A stretch of DNA of 64,000 nucleotides from Planotetraspora sp. A-T 1434 (GTDB taxonomy: Bacteria; Actinomycetota; Actinomycetes; Streptosporangiales; Streptosporangiaceae). The DNA is taken from NCBI RefSeq assembly GCF_025420585.1, contig NZ_JAOEGB010000019.1, positions 62,001-126,000 on the forward strand, given 5' to 3'. Both the position numbers and the translations under genes were made by a program. Positions 34,388 to 42,439 of the stretch are shown here, piece after piece (the first letter of the stretch is position 1; every line of letters starts with the position of its first letter). The notes under the pieces are model-generated. The model saw nothing but the letters and a program-made list of their open reading frames with translations. It was not told the origin of the DNA and made no database searches.

Positions 34388-35295
34388 GACGCCTCCTCGG
34401 TCAACATCAGGAACGACTCGTCGAGGCTGGCGGGAGTCACCCGCAGGTCCCGCCAGGGAAGGACGCCGGCGGCCAGCGCGCGGACCGTGACATCGGCGTC
34501 GGCCGTCCGGAGGAGCACCCGCTCGCCGCGCACCTCCACTCCGGTGACGCCGGGGAGCGCCGCGAACGCGCCGTGTCCGGCGTCGCAGCTGAACCGGACC
34601 GTGCCGCCGCCGACGCGGCCGCGGATCTCGGCGGGCGTGCCGTCCGCGATCACCCGGCCCTTGGCCATCACCACGACCCGGCCCGCGTTCTCGTCCACCT
34701 CGTCGAGGTAGTGGGTGGCGAACAGCAGCGTCCTGCCGGACGCCGCGTAGGCCCGCATCGCCTCCCAGAACTCCGCGCGCCCCCGGACGTCCAACGCGCG
34801 GGTCGGCTCGTCGAGCACGACGATCTCCGGATCGGCGACGACCGCCACGGCGAACCGCAGCCGCTGGGCCTGGCCGCCGGACAGCCGGTCCACCCGGCGC
34901 GACGCCACCTCGGTCAGCCCGGCCAGCTCCAGCGCCCGCGCGACCGGCAGCGGCGAGGGGTACGCCCGGTGGGCCAGCCCTACGAGCTCCGCGACCCGGA
35001 CGCCCGGCATCATCCCGGCGTCCTGGAGCATCGCGGCGATCAGCCCGTCCTGGACCGCACGCGCGGGGTCGTGGCCGCAGACCAGGGCCCGCCCGGTGTC
35101 CGGGCCCACAAGGCCCAGCAGCATCGCGACCGTGGTCGACTTGCCCGCGCCGTTGTGGCCGAGCAGCGCCACCGTCTCGCCCGGGCGCACCTCGAGGGAC
35201 AGATCACGTACGGCACGCACCGGGCCGTACCCCTTGCTCACCGACCGGAGGCTGATCGCGCTCGCCGCGGACCTCCGCACACGTGTTCCGCTCAT
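34384..35295 (-). CDS. ABC-2 exporter ATP-binding protein (DrrA-like)
   Basis: The 303-aa ATPase has Walker A (GHNGAGKST, residues 46-54), the signature LSGGQAQRL, and Walker B with IVVLDEPTRALD. A C-terminal domain of about 80 residues after the H-loop (FATHYLDE) matches the DrrA/multidrug-exporter subgroup. It forms a half-transporter pair with the downstream permease. The start ATG has no strong Shine-Dalgarno. Expression may be controlled by the adjacent NarL-type two-component system, as is common for such modules. Confidence 0.93.
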   Translation of the reverse strand: MSGTRVRRSAASAISLRSVSKGYGPVRAVRDLSLEVRPGETVALLGHNGAGKSTTVAMLLGLVGPDTGRALVCGHDPARAVQDGLIAAMLQDAGMMPGVRVAELVGLAHRAYPSPLPVARALELAGLTEVASRRVDRLSGGQAQRLRFAVAVVADPEIVVLDEPTRALDVRGRAEFWEAMRAYAASGRTLLFATHYLDEVDENAGRVVVMAKGRVIADGTPAEIRGRVGGGTVRFSCDAGHGAFAALPGVTGVEVRGERVLLRTADADVTVRALAAGVLPWRDLRVTPASLDESFLMLTEEAS

Positions 35296-35416
35296 GCCCC
35301 AAGGATCGGCGCGCGGCCCCGTCCCGGTCGTCCGACCAGGATGGTCATGGCCCTACTCCGGCCGGGGCGTTCTCACGGCCGTGCCGTACTCCCGTGGTGG
35401 TACGCCGGGGGACGGG

Positions 35417-35761
35417 CTAGGGCTGCCGCCGGGCGTCGGCCACCGATTCGTACATGGGGAAGACATCGTCAAGGCCCAGGACCTCCAGCAGCCGCCTCAG
35501 CGGGCCGCGGACACCGGCGAGCTTGAGATAGCCGCCCGCCTCCGCCGTGAGGCGGAGGAACTCCACGAGAAGCCTGACGCCCATGGAGTCGCAGAACGTG
35601 AGCCCCTCGACTTCGACGATGAGCCGGGCGTGCCCGGCCTCCATCTCCTCGGAGAGAGCCTCACGCAAGCGGTCTGCGGAGATTATGTCCAGCTCTCCCG
35701 CGAGCGTCACCACGGTGTCGGCCGCCTCCTGGCTTACCGTGACAGCGAGTCTCGTGGGCAT
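35417..35761 (-). CDS. STAS-domain anti-sigma factor antagonist
   Basis: The 114-aa protein is a single STAS domain of the SpoIIAA/RsbV/BldG class, which frees a sigma factor by binding its anti-sigma partner. The conserved loop TFCDSMGVRLL contains the phosphorylatable Ser59, and GELDI and LKLAGVRGPLRRLLEVLGLD complete the fold. The ATG at 35761 gives the usual length; the upstream-extended frame adds 18 unlikely residues. No anti-sigma kinase or sigma gene is adjacent, so its partners lie elsewhere. Confidence 0.9.
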   Translation of the reverse strand: MPTRLAVTVSQEAADTVVTLAGELDIISADRLREALSEEMEAGHARLIVEVEGLTFCDSMGVRLLVEFLRLTAEAGGYLKLAGVRGPLRRLLEVLGLDDVFPMYESVADARRQP

Positions 35762-35824
35762 CTCTCCATCCTCGTCCGAAGATCTGTAGAGAAGGTACAC
35801 CCACGGCGTCGCCATTCGATACGC

Positions 35825-36406
35825 CTATGCCGTTTGTGTGGCCAGCAGGCTGGAGGCCAGCGCGCGCAACGAGCCCGTGAGGCGGGCGGCGCCGCCATTG
35901 CTCGTGATGTGCCTGACCAGGTCGGCGTCGAACATCGCGAGCAGCGTGTGCCCCAGGAACTCGGCGTCGAGATCGGGACGGGCCGCCGCCAGCAAGGCCG
36001 TCACGTGGCCGTGCCAGAGCAGGTAGATCGGGTCGGCGTACTTGTCCTCGGCACAGGCCCGCTCGTGGGCCGCGAACAGCGCCACGTTGCGGGTCGCGAG
36101 ATCGGCCAGCGCGTCGAGGAAGGCGAGCAGCCGCTCCTCCGGCGGCGCGCCCGGCCCGAGCGGCGGAGGGCCCGAGGTGATGGCCTCGCGCAGCAGCACC
36201 GCGCGCTCCTCCAGCAGCGCCCGCATGAGGCCGGTGCGGTTGCCGAAGCGGCGGAAGATCGTCCCCTTGCCCACCCCGGCCTCGGCCGCGACCTTGTCGA
36301 GCGACACGTGGTCGAACCCGTGCTCGTCCAGGAGACGCTCGGTCACCCGCAGGATCGCCCGGCGGTTGCGGGTCGCGTCGGCACGTTCGGCACGATGCTC
36401 GCTCAA
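35825..36406 (-). CDS. TetR-family repressor
   Basis: The 193-aa regulator has an N-terminal TetR HTH (about 10-56: AILRVTERLLDEHGFDHVSL, then KVAAEAGVGKGTIFRRFGNR) and a helical ligand-binding domain. The TTG at 36406 is chosen because GGATGG lies six bases upstream and the preceding in-frame DNA contains operator-like dyads. It is transcribed divergently from an NADPH:quinone-oxidoreductase-like gene, and two matching palindromes lie between them, so repression of that gene and of itself is likely. The inducer is unknown. Confidence 0.92.
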   Translation of the reverse strand: MSEHRAERADATRNRRAILRVTERLLDEHGFDHVSLDKVAAEAGVGKGTIFRRFGNRTGLMRALLEERAVLLREAITSGPPPLGPGAPPEERLLAFLDALADLATRNVALFAAHERACAEDKYADPIYLLWHGHVTALLAAARPDLDAEFLGHTLLAMFDADLVRHITSNGGAARLTGSLRALASSLLATQTA

Positions 36407-36427
36407 ATGAATCCATCCGTAGACAAT

Positions 36428-36480
36428 CGGACCGCCAGTCCGTATCGTACTCGACATCCGGAGGCGGACCGTCGGTCCGC
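36428..36480. promoter_or_regulatory. Twin palindromic operators for the TetR repressor
   Basis: Two dyads share the pattern CGGAC-N5-GTCCG: 36428-36442, and 36464-36480, where the arms extend by one base pair. Their centres are 37 bp apart and lie between the divergent TetR and oxidoreductase starts. Two sites of the same sequence in a TetR divergent promoter are strong evidence for the operator. Confidence 0.8.
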
Positions 36481-36506
36481 TTAGCACAGAGACGAGGAGC
36501 ATATAG

Positions 36507-37415
36507 ATGGGTGTCGGGGCATTGGTGGTCAACTCGGACGCCTCGGGAATGCGGATGGGCGAGATTCCCGATCCGGTGCCGCAGCCGAACGAGGCGCTGG
36601 TGGACGTGCGGCATGTGTCGATCAACCACGGTGACCTGCGCGTCGACGTGCGCCCGCCGGGGACCGTCCTCGGCTGCGACGCCTCGGGCGTGGTGGCGCG
36701 GGCCGCGGCCGACGGCAGCGGGCCGGCCGCGGGAACGCGGGTCGTGGCCTTCTCCGTGGGCGCCTGGGCGCGACGGATCGCGGTCGGCACGAACGAACTG
36801 GCCGAGGTGCCCGCGTCGATCGACCTGGCCCACGCCGCGGCCTTGCCGCTGGCGGGCATCACCGCCCTCCGCACGCTGCGCGCCGCCGGACCGATCCTCG
36901 GCCGGAGGGTGCTCGTCACGGGCGCCTCCGGAGGTGTCGGCCGCATGGCCGTACAGCTCGCCGCGCACGGCGGCGCCCACGTGATCGCCTCTGTCGGTAC
37001 GGCGGAGCGCGGCGAGGGCCTGGCCGCGCTCGGCGCCCACGAGGTGGTGGTCGGTCTCGACGGCATAGACCGGCCGGTCGACCTGATCCTGGACAACGTG
37101 GGCGGGCCCCAGCTCGTCGCCGCCTGGGGCCTCCTCGCTCCCGGAGGCAACGTGCAGAGCATCGGGTGGGTGTCCGGAGAGCCCGCCGTCTTCCCGCCGT
37201 ACTCGACCTTCTCCCTCGGCGCCGCTAGGACGCTGAGCTCGTTCGGCGACGCCTCCGACGTCGGGCCCGACCTCGCCACTCTGGTCGATCTGGTGGCTAC
37301 TGGCGCCCTCGTCATCGAGGTCGGCTGGCGGGGCCCCTGGGACAGGGTGGACGAGGCCGCCGACGCACTCGCCGGCCGCCGCCTGGCCGGCAAGGCCGTG
37401 CTGGACGTGTACTGA
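36507..37415 (+). CDS. Zinc-type/quinone oxidoreductase (MDR family)
   Basis: The 302-aa medium-chain dehydrogenase/reductase belongs to the NADPH:quinone reductase branch. The catalytic-domain block VRHVSINHGDLRV and GCDASGVV is followed by the nucleotide fold TGASGGVGRMAVQLA near residue 140. Zinc-binding cysteines of classical alcohol dehydrogenases are missing. GAGGAGC six bases before the ATG is a good ribosome site. Such enzymes often detoxify quinones or reactive carbonyls under TetR control, which fits the twin operators upstream. The true substrate is unknown. Confidence 0.9.
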   Translation: MGVGALVVNSDASGMRMGEIPDPVPQPNEALVDVRHVSINHGDLRVDVRPPGTVLGCDASGVVARAAADGSGPAAGTRVVAFSVGAWARRIAVGTNELAEVPASIDLAHAAALPLAGITALRTLRAAGPILGRRVLVTGASGGVGRMAVQLAAHGGAHVIASVGTAERGEGLAALGAHEVVVGLDGIDRPVDLILDNVGGPQLVAAWGLLAPGGNVQSIGWVSGEPAVFPPYSTFSLGAARTLSSFGDASDVGPDLATLVDLVATGALVIEVGWRGPWDRVDEAADALAGRRLAGKAVLDVY

Positions 37416-37533
37416 CCGCGGCGTCGCCGTACTCCCTTGGGCGTACGCGACGTGTCGCTGAGCGGCGGACGACACCCCGAGCGTCCTGGGACACGATCAC
37501 CACTGTGCATCCACAGGAAAGGGAGTAACGCCC

Positions 37534-37962
37534 ATGCGCAGGGTCTACGCCGCTCTCGCCGGCCTTCTGCTGCTGTCGGTCGTCGTGCAGTTCTACTTCG
37601 CGGCGGTCGGCGCGTTCGAAAAGCCGCAGGTGGACGGCTCGTTCGCACTGCACAGCGTGACCGGCACGCTCGTCATCCCGGTCCTCTCGCTGCTGGCCAC
37701 CGTGGCGGCGGCGCTGTCCCGGGCGCCAGGCCGCCAGATCGCGCTCACGATCCTGCCGCTGGGCCTGGTGATCGTGCAGATGCTCATCATCGCCCTCGGT
37801 GAGGCACTGGACGACAGCACCGGCAACACCACCCCGGCGTCGCTCGCCATCCTCGGCCTGCACGCGGTCAACGGCCTGGCCATCATGGGCGTCTCCGGGT
37901 TCGTGTTCCGTGGAGCCCGCCTGCTCGCGACGACGACCGGTGCATCGCCGCATGGCGACTGA
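37534..37962 (+). CDS. Four-helix membrane protein (DUF6220-like)
   Basis: The 142-aa protein has four hydrophobic segments (about 5-27, 45-65, 72-92 and 105-125). The first loop contains FEKPQVDGSFALHSVTG, and His41 and His112 lie near membrane segments, which would suit haem or metal binding. The family is probably DUF6220, with unknown function. Its end overlaps the multicopper oxidase start by 11 bases, so the two are co-translated. A supporting role in copper or redox handling for that oxidase is inferred from the overlap. Confidence 0.75.
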   Translation: MRRVYAALAGLLLLSVVVQFYFAAVGAFEKPQVDGSFALHSVTGTLVIPVLSLLATVAAALSRAPGRQIALTILPLGLVIVQMLIIALGEALDDSTGNTTPASLAILGLHAVNGLAIMGVSGFVFRGARLLATTTGASPHGD

Positions 37963-39901
37963 CCAGCTCATGGCGCTCGACCTGCTCGCCGCCGTGGTGA
38001 CCACGGCGGCATGGCTGGGGGCCGGCGTCGCGGCGGCCTACCGGCGCCCGAGACTCGCGCTTTCGCTGTTCGCCGCCGCGGTGCCGGCGTCACTGGCCCG
38101 TGCGGCGAGCGTGTTCGCGCTCTCCCGCGCCGGATGGTGGTTCGCGCAGGAGAAGGTCACGGTCGCCCTGCCGCTGCTTCTCGTCACCGGGCTGGTCGCG
38201 ACCGTGCTGACAGGGCCACGCCTGGCCCTGGCCGCCTGCCGTCCCGGCGGCGCCGCGGACTCGCCCGCCGTCGTGGTGCCGTTGCTGAGCACGGGCTACG
38301 CGGCGGCGGCCGGGCTGGTGGTCACGTTCGTATTCGGCTATCCGGCGACGTGGAGCACGGCCCTCATCACGGTGGCGCTTGTCGCGACCGCCGTCCTCGT
38401 GACCTGGCGACCCGGGTCCGTGTGGCGGCGAGCGGCCACAGCAGCCATCCTCGTCATCGGCCTCGCCGGCGCCGCCCTGGCATTCCTCCCCGCCGAAGCC
38501 ACCGACACAGGCGGCGGCATGGGACACCCTGGGGAGCCCGGAATGCGGGGTGGGCCGGTTGCGTTGACCTCGCTACGCGGGCCGGCCGCACCGGCTCCGG
38601 GCGGCACCGTCCGCCGATACACGCTGACCGCCCGCACCGCCACCGTCACCCTGTCGTCCGGGCAGCGGGTCGCGGCGTGGACCTTCAACGGCCAGGTGCC
38701 GGGCCCTCCCATCACGGCCGCCGTGGGCGATCTCGTCGAGGTACGGCTGCGCAATGCCGACATCGAGCCGGGCGTGACGTTGCACTGGCACGGTTACGAC
38801 GTGCCCTCCGGGGAGGACGGCGTGCCCGGCCTGACCCAGGAGGCCGTCCTCCCCGGGCAGGAGTTCGTCTACCGCTTCCTGGCCAACCGGACCGGCACGT
38901 ACTGGTACCACACCCATGAGGTCTCCGACCGCGGGGTCAGGATGGGTCTGTACGGCACGCTCGTGGTCGGGCCGCGAACGATGGGCGTGGACGTCACCGT
39001 TCCGGTGCACACTTTCGCTGGGCGGCTCGTGTTCGGCGACCACGACCAGCCGATCGGCGTACGCGTGGCGCCGGGCACGCCCGTGCGGCTACGTCTCATC
39101 AACACCGACAACACGCCACATCGGTTCACCCTCGGCGGCACGCCGTACAAGCTGGTGTCCGTGGACGGCACCGACCTCAACGGGCCAGGCGAGCTCGGCC
39201 GCGTGGGGCTGCGCCTTCCCGCGGGCGGCCGCTACGACCTCGCGTTCACCATGCCCTCGGCGCCCTCGGCGCCCTCGGCGCCCTCCGGTCCCGTCGCCGT
39301 GCTGAAGGCCGACGACCGGACCCCAGCCGTACGCCTCGCCCCCACCGGGGAGAGCGCCTCCGCCGCACCGAGCGTGGCGCGCTCGGACGAAGACACCTCG
39401 GGCTGGCCTGAGCTGGACCTCACGCGGTACGGCACGGCGGTCACGTCCGGCAGCGCCATGCCGTTCACCGCTGCGAGCCGTTTCGACCGGCGGTTCACCC
39501 TCGTGCTCGACCGGGGTCTCGCGCTGGTCAGCGGACGGCCGATGTACGCGCACACGGTCAACGGCCGGGCGTTCCCGTCCATCCCCATGCAGATGGTCTC
39601 GGCTGGAGACCTGGTCCGGATGACCGTCGTGAACCGCGGGCGTGAGACCCACCCCTGGCATCTGCACGGCCATCGCGTGCTGGTGCTGGCCCGTGACGGC
39701 CGCGCTCCGACCGGCAGCCCGCTCTGGCTGGACACCTTCGACGTACGGCCCGGCGAGGTGTGGGAGGTGGCGTTCCGCGCGGCCAACCCCGGCCTATGGA
39801 TGAACCACTGCCACAACCTCGGCCACGCCGACCAGGGCATGGCACTCCACCTGGCCTACGAGGGCGTCACCACCCCCTTCCACGGCGCCCACGGCGGCTG
39901 A
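37952..39901 (+). CDS. Membrane-anchored multicopper oxidase
   Basis: The 649-aa protein fuses five to six N-terminal membrane helices (about 5-175) to an extracytoplasmic multicopper oxidase (about 200-640). All four copper signatures are visible: HWHG from residue 278, WYHTH near residue 322, HPWHLHGH near residue 567 and HCHNLGHADQGM near residue 619, so both type 1 and trinuclear centres appear intact. Three perfect 9-bp repeats encode SAPSAPSAP in a linker. The ATG at 37952 overlaps the preceding gene; the ATG at 37970 is an alternative. It may oxidise cuprous ions or phenolics at the cell surface. Confidence 0.9.
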   Translation: MATDQLMALDLLAAVVTTAAWLGAGVAAAYRRPRLALSLFAAAVPASLARAASVFALSRAGWWFAQEKVTVALPLLLVTGLVATVLTGPRLALAACRPGGAADSPAVVVPLLSTGYAAAAGLVVTFVFGYPATWSTALITVALVATAVLVTWRPGSVWRRAATAAILVIGLAGAALAFLPAEATDTGGGMGHPGEPGMRGGPVALTSLRGPAAPAPGGTVRRYTLTARTATVTLSSGQRVAAWTFNGQVPGPPITAAVGDLVEVRLRNADIEPGVTLHWHGYDVPSGEDGVPGLTQEAVLPGQEFVYRFLANRTGTYWYHTHEVSDRGVRMGLYGTLVVGPRTMGVDVTVPVHTFAGRLVFGDHDQPIGVRVAPGTPVRLRLINTDNTPHRFTLGGTPYKLVSVDGTDLNGPGELGRVGLRLPAGGRYDLAFTMPSAPSAPSAPSGPVAVLKADDRTPAVRLAPTGESASAAPSVARSDEDTSGWPELDLTRYGTAVTSGSAMPFTAASRFDRRFTLVLDRGLALVSGRPMYAHTVNGRAFPSIPMQMVSAGDLVRMTVVNRGRETHPWHLHGHRVLVLARDGRAPTGSPLWLDTFDVRPGEVWEVAFRAANPGLWMNHCHNLGHADQGMALHLAYEGVTTPFHGAHGG

Positions 39902-40094
39902 GAGCCACCTGGCCCGCGATTTCCCCGGTCCGGAATTTCCGCCAAGAACGCACTTCATACGCCCGGCGACAGGTAAAGAAAAATAGCGCTGCCGTAATAC
40001 TGTGTTGAACGGATAGTAACTGGATAACAACTCCCGGTGAGCATCGTGGGCCCTTATGGCCCGGACCAAGCGATGCGCACCGAAGGGAGACATC

Positions 40095-40814
40095 GTGACA
40101 ATCGCCAAGCGGGTCGTCCCCGTGCTGGCTGCCTGCGCCGCCGCGGGGTGGCTCATGGCAGCCGCCGCCCCGGCTCAGGCCGCCGCACAGGCCACGAACC
40201 GAGCCACCACTCAGACCGCCGCCCCAGCCACGGCCGCGGCCGCCGCCCATACACCCACCACGTTCGCCCCCACCGCTCTTCTAGGGAAGGCGGCCCATGT
40301 GACGGGGGCGGTCCGGGTCGTCCCCCGCCCGATGCCCAGGGAGGGCCGGCCGACGCTGGCGTGCACCTACCGGCTCCACCGCGTGCGCTCCTCCAGCTTC
40401 CTCAACGTGCGGAAGGGTCCGGGGCTGCGGTTCCGCCCGGTCGGCAAGCTGAGCGTGGCCGACGGCCGCTTCGCGGGATCCTGCGGGGCGCACCACGGCT
40501 GGGTCGCGGTCAAGTCCGCCAAGGGCGAGCCGGGCTGGGCCTCGGCCGGCTTCCTGCGCAGGTTCCGGGCCTCTCACCCCGTGGTGCGCCCCGCCCTTGC
40601 CTGCTCCTACCGGGTCACCAACCTGCGGACGGGCGGCCTCCTCAACGTCCGCAAGGGTCCGGGGCTGCGGTTCCGCCCGGTCGGCACTCTCAAGGCAGCC
40701 GACGGCCGCTTCGCCGGATCCTGCGGGGCGCACCACGGCTGGGTCGCGGTCAAGTCCGCCAAGGGCAAGCCGGGCTGGGCCTCCGGCCACTACCTGGCGA
40801 AACAGGCCGGATAG
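40095..40814 (+). CDS. Exported protein with two SH3-like repeats
   Basis: The 239-aa protein has a signal peptide (basic VTIAKRVV, hydrophobic stretch, AQA cleavage near residue 30), an Ala/Thr-rich linker and two bacterial SH3-like domains of about 75 residues. Each contains LNVRKGPGLRFRPVG and a conserved Cys pair (ACxYR, GSCGAHHGWVAV). The two domains are almost identical at DNA level. SH3b domains typically bind the cell wall. No catalytic domain is attached. The GTG at 40095 is preferred for its GAAGGGAG upstream. A terminator follows. Confidence 0.85.
   Translation: MTIAKRVVPVLAACAAAGWLMAAAAPAQAAAQATNRATTQTAAPATAAAAAHTPTTFAPTALLGKAAHVTGAVRVVPRPMPREGRPTLACTYRLHRVRSSSFLNVRKGPGLRFRPVGKLSVADGRFAGSCGAHHGWVAVKSAKGEPGWASAGFLRRFRASHPVVRPALACSYRVTNLRTGGLLNVRKGPGLRFRPVGTLKAADGRFAGSCGAHHGWVAVKSAKGKPGWASGHYLAKQAG
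40401..40783 (+). repeat. 143-bp direct repeat coding for the two SH3 domains
   Basis: Copies at 40401-40543 and 40641-40783 are offset by 240 bp and differ at only about a dozen positions clustered near one stretch. The pattern indicates recent duplication or gene conversion within the gene. Confidence 0.9.
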
Positions 40815-40828
40815 CACCCCCCGCCGAC

Positions 40829-40870
40829 GTTCCCCGCTCCCGGCCATCCCGCCAGCCGGGGGCGGGGAAC
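40829..40870. terminator. Bidirectional hairpin between SH3 protein and SodC genes
   Basis: A 16-bp stem with a single G-T mismatch (40829-40844 with 40855-40870) has a 10-nt loop. It sits midway between the two convergent genes. Confidence 0.85.
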
Positions 40871-40887
40871 ACTCCTCGAACGAACGG

Positions 40888-41478
40888 CTACTCGCCGCTG
40901 ATAACGCCACAGGCGATGCGGCTGCCGGAGTCACCCGCCTTGAGGGTCTCGGCGTCGGGACCGGCCTTGCCCTCATGGCTGTAGCGCTCGGGGATGTTTG
41001 CGTTGTTGTCCGGCTTCGAGTGGATGATGACCGAGGTTCCCGCGTCCCCGACGAGCCCACTCACCCGGAAGCGGTCGGTCACGTAGGTGGCCCCTGCCGT
41101 GCCGTCCTTGTTCACCAGGAGGTTGGGCAGGTCACCCGTGTGCTCGGGATGAGGCCCGGCGCCCAGGTGCGGTCCCGAGCTGAAGAAGGGGCTCCCGGTG
41201 GCCGGGTCGGTCGATCCGGCCTCGCAGGTCCCCTTGCTGTGGACGTGGAACCCGTGGAATCCGGGTGGCAGGCCCTCCGCTCTGACGGTCACCGTGGACT
41301 TGCCGTTCTCGGCGTCCTCGATGTGGAGCGTGCCGACTTCGCGACCTTCGGCGTCCTTGATGACAGCGTCGGCCTTGGCGTCCGGCGGTGACGGCGGCGT
41401 GTCGGCGATGGCGGCCCCGGGCACGGCGGCTGCCGTTCCGAGTGCGACGACCAGGGCCAGAGATGTCGTGCCGAGCAT
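40888..41478 (-). CDS. sodC: Exported Cu/Zn superoxide dismutase
   Basis: This 196-aa extracytoplasmic superoxide dismutase has a signal peptide ending near AIA (residue 25). Copper and zinc ligands are present: GFHVHSKGTCEAG, PHLGAGPHPEHTGDLPNL and GTSVIIHSKPDN. The active-site Arg block GDSGSRIACGVI closes the protein, with the conserved disulphide cysteines in place. GGGGAGAttctc before the ATG is a good ribosome site. It converts superoxide to peroxide outside the membrane. It is a single-gene unit converging on the SH3 protein gene. Confidence 0.95.
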   Translation of the reverse strand: MLGTTSLALVVALGTAAAVPGAAIADTPPSPPDAKADAVIKDAEGREVGTLHIEDAENGKSTVTVRAEGLPPGFHGFHVHSKGTCEAGSTDPATGSPFFSSGPHLGAGPHPEHTGDLPNLLVNKDGTAGATYVTDRFRVSGLVGDAGTSVIIHSKPDNNANIPERYSHEGKAGPDAETLKAGDSGSRIACGVISGE

Positions 41479-41587
41479 GAGAATCTCCCCGTGGACAAGA
41501 TCCGCTGGCGTCTACGGCCAGCGTAAGCACGAGGCGCCCACGCGTAGGGCCAAGGCGGCGTCAAGTCTGGGCGTCCCCCATGCCGGG

Positions 41588-42412
41588 CTATCCCAGGTCG
41601 GGGTGAGGGACGTACCGGTCCAGCCGTACGAGAGCGTCGTCGCTGGTCATAAAGGTGTCCATGTCGGTGATGCGCCAGCCCGCCGCGAGAAGCGCGGGCA
41701 GGAGCGGATGCGCTCCCGGCACCGCCATGCGGACGACGTCCACGTCCGAATGCGCGGCGCAGGCTCCGAGGACCGCCGCGGCGCAGTCCGATGGAGTTAC
41801 GCCGCCTGCCGGCCCCACCACCAGTTCGCCGCCGGCCACCCGGGCGAACGCGTACCCGTCTCCGACGACTCCCCAGGTCACGCCGGGCAGTCCCGCATAC
41901 CAGGCGAGAGTGGCGGAGCGGTCGCCACCGGAGACCTCCGCGTCCAGTTCCCCGGCCAGGCGGGCGTCGGCGCGCTCCACCGGCTGGCCGTACGCCAGAG
42001 GTCTGTCCAGCGACCGCGGCGAGCCGGTCAGGTAGAGCAGGGGGCATCTCGGCCGCATGCCGTGCCTCACGTAGAGGGCCATCGCCCTCGGGTCGGCCGA
42101 CGCGAAGGTGACGAGGGGCGCCCCGTGCGGCAGCAGCGCGTCGAGGAGCATCCGGCCGATGCCGGACGACTGGTGCTCCGGCAGGACGAACAGGTCTCCA
42201 AGGTGGGTCACCGGTCCGCGGCGCAGGGTTCCGCCGTAACCGACGATCCCCGCACGCCCGTCGGAGCCCACGAGCAGGTCGCCGAACGTCCGCTCCGCGT
42301 CCAGGAAGTCGGGCGTGCCCGGCCACTTGCCCAGGAGGTCGAAATGCGACGCGACGGCGCGTACGGCCGGCATGTCCGCGTCCACGGCGGCACGCGTTAT
42401 CGGATCAGGCAC
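41588..42412 (-). CDS. GNAT-family N-acetyltransferase
   Basis: The 274-aa protein has an N-terminal GNAT domain with the acetyl-CoA-binding motif LPEHQSSGIGRMLLDALL near residues 77-94 and YVRHGMRPR after it. The C-terminal half (about 135-274) looks like a second, degenerate GNAT-type domain with no clear motif A. The GTG start has CAGGAG six bases upstream. Substrate is unknown. It lies 27 bases after the APC transporter gene on the same strand, so the two may be co-transcribed. Confidence 0.85.
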   Translation of the reverse strand: MPDPITRAAVDADMPAVRAVASHFDLLGKWPGTPDFLDAERTFGDLLVGSDGRAGIVGYGGTLRRGPVTHLGDLFVLPEHQSSGIGRMLLDALLPHGAPLVTFASADPRAMALYVRHGMRPRCPLLYLTGSPRSLDRPLAYGQPVERADARLAGELDAEVSGGDRSATLAWYAGLPGVTWGVVGDGYAFARVAGGELVVGPAGGVTPSDCAAAVLGACAAHSDVDVVRMAVPGAHPLLPALLAAGWRITDMDTFMTSDDALVRLDRYVPHPDLG

Positions 42413-42439
42413 GACGATCTCCTGGGCACGGGCGTTTCC

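Noticed and set aside
40888-41478. SodC or the multicopper oxidase as enediyne self-protection
   Set aside because: Both are more than 20 kb from the warhead operon and are common stress genes; no evidence ties them to the cluster.
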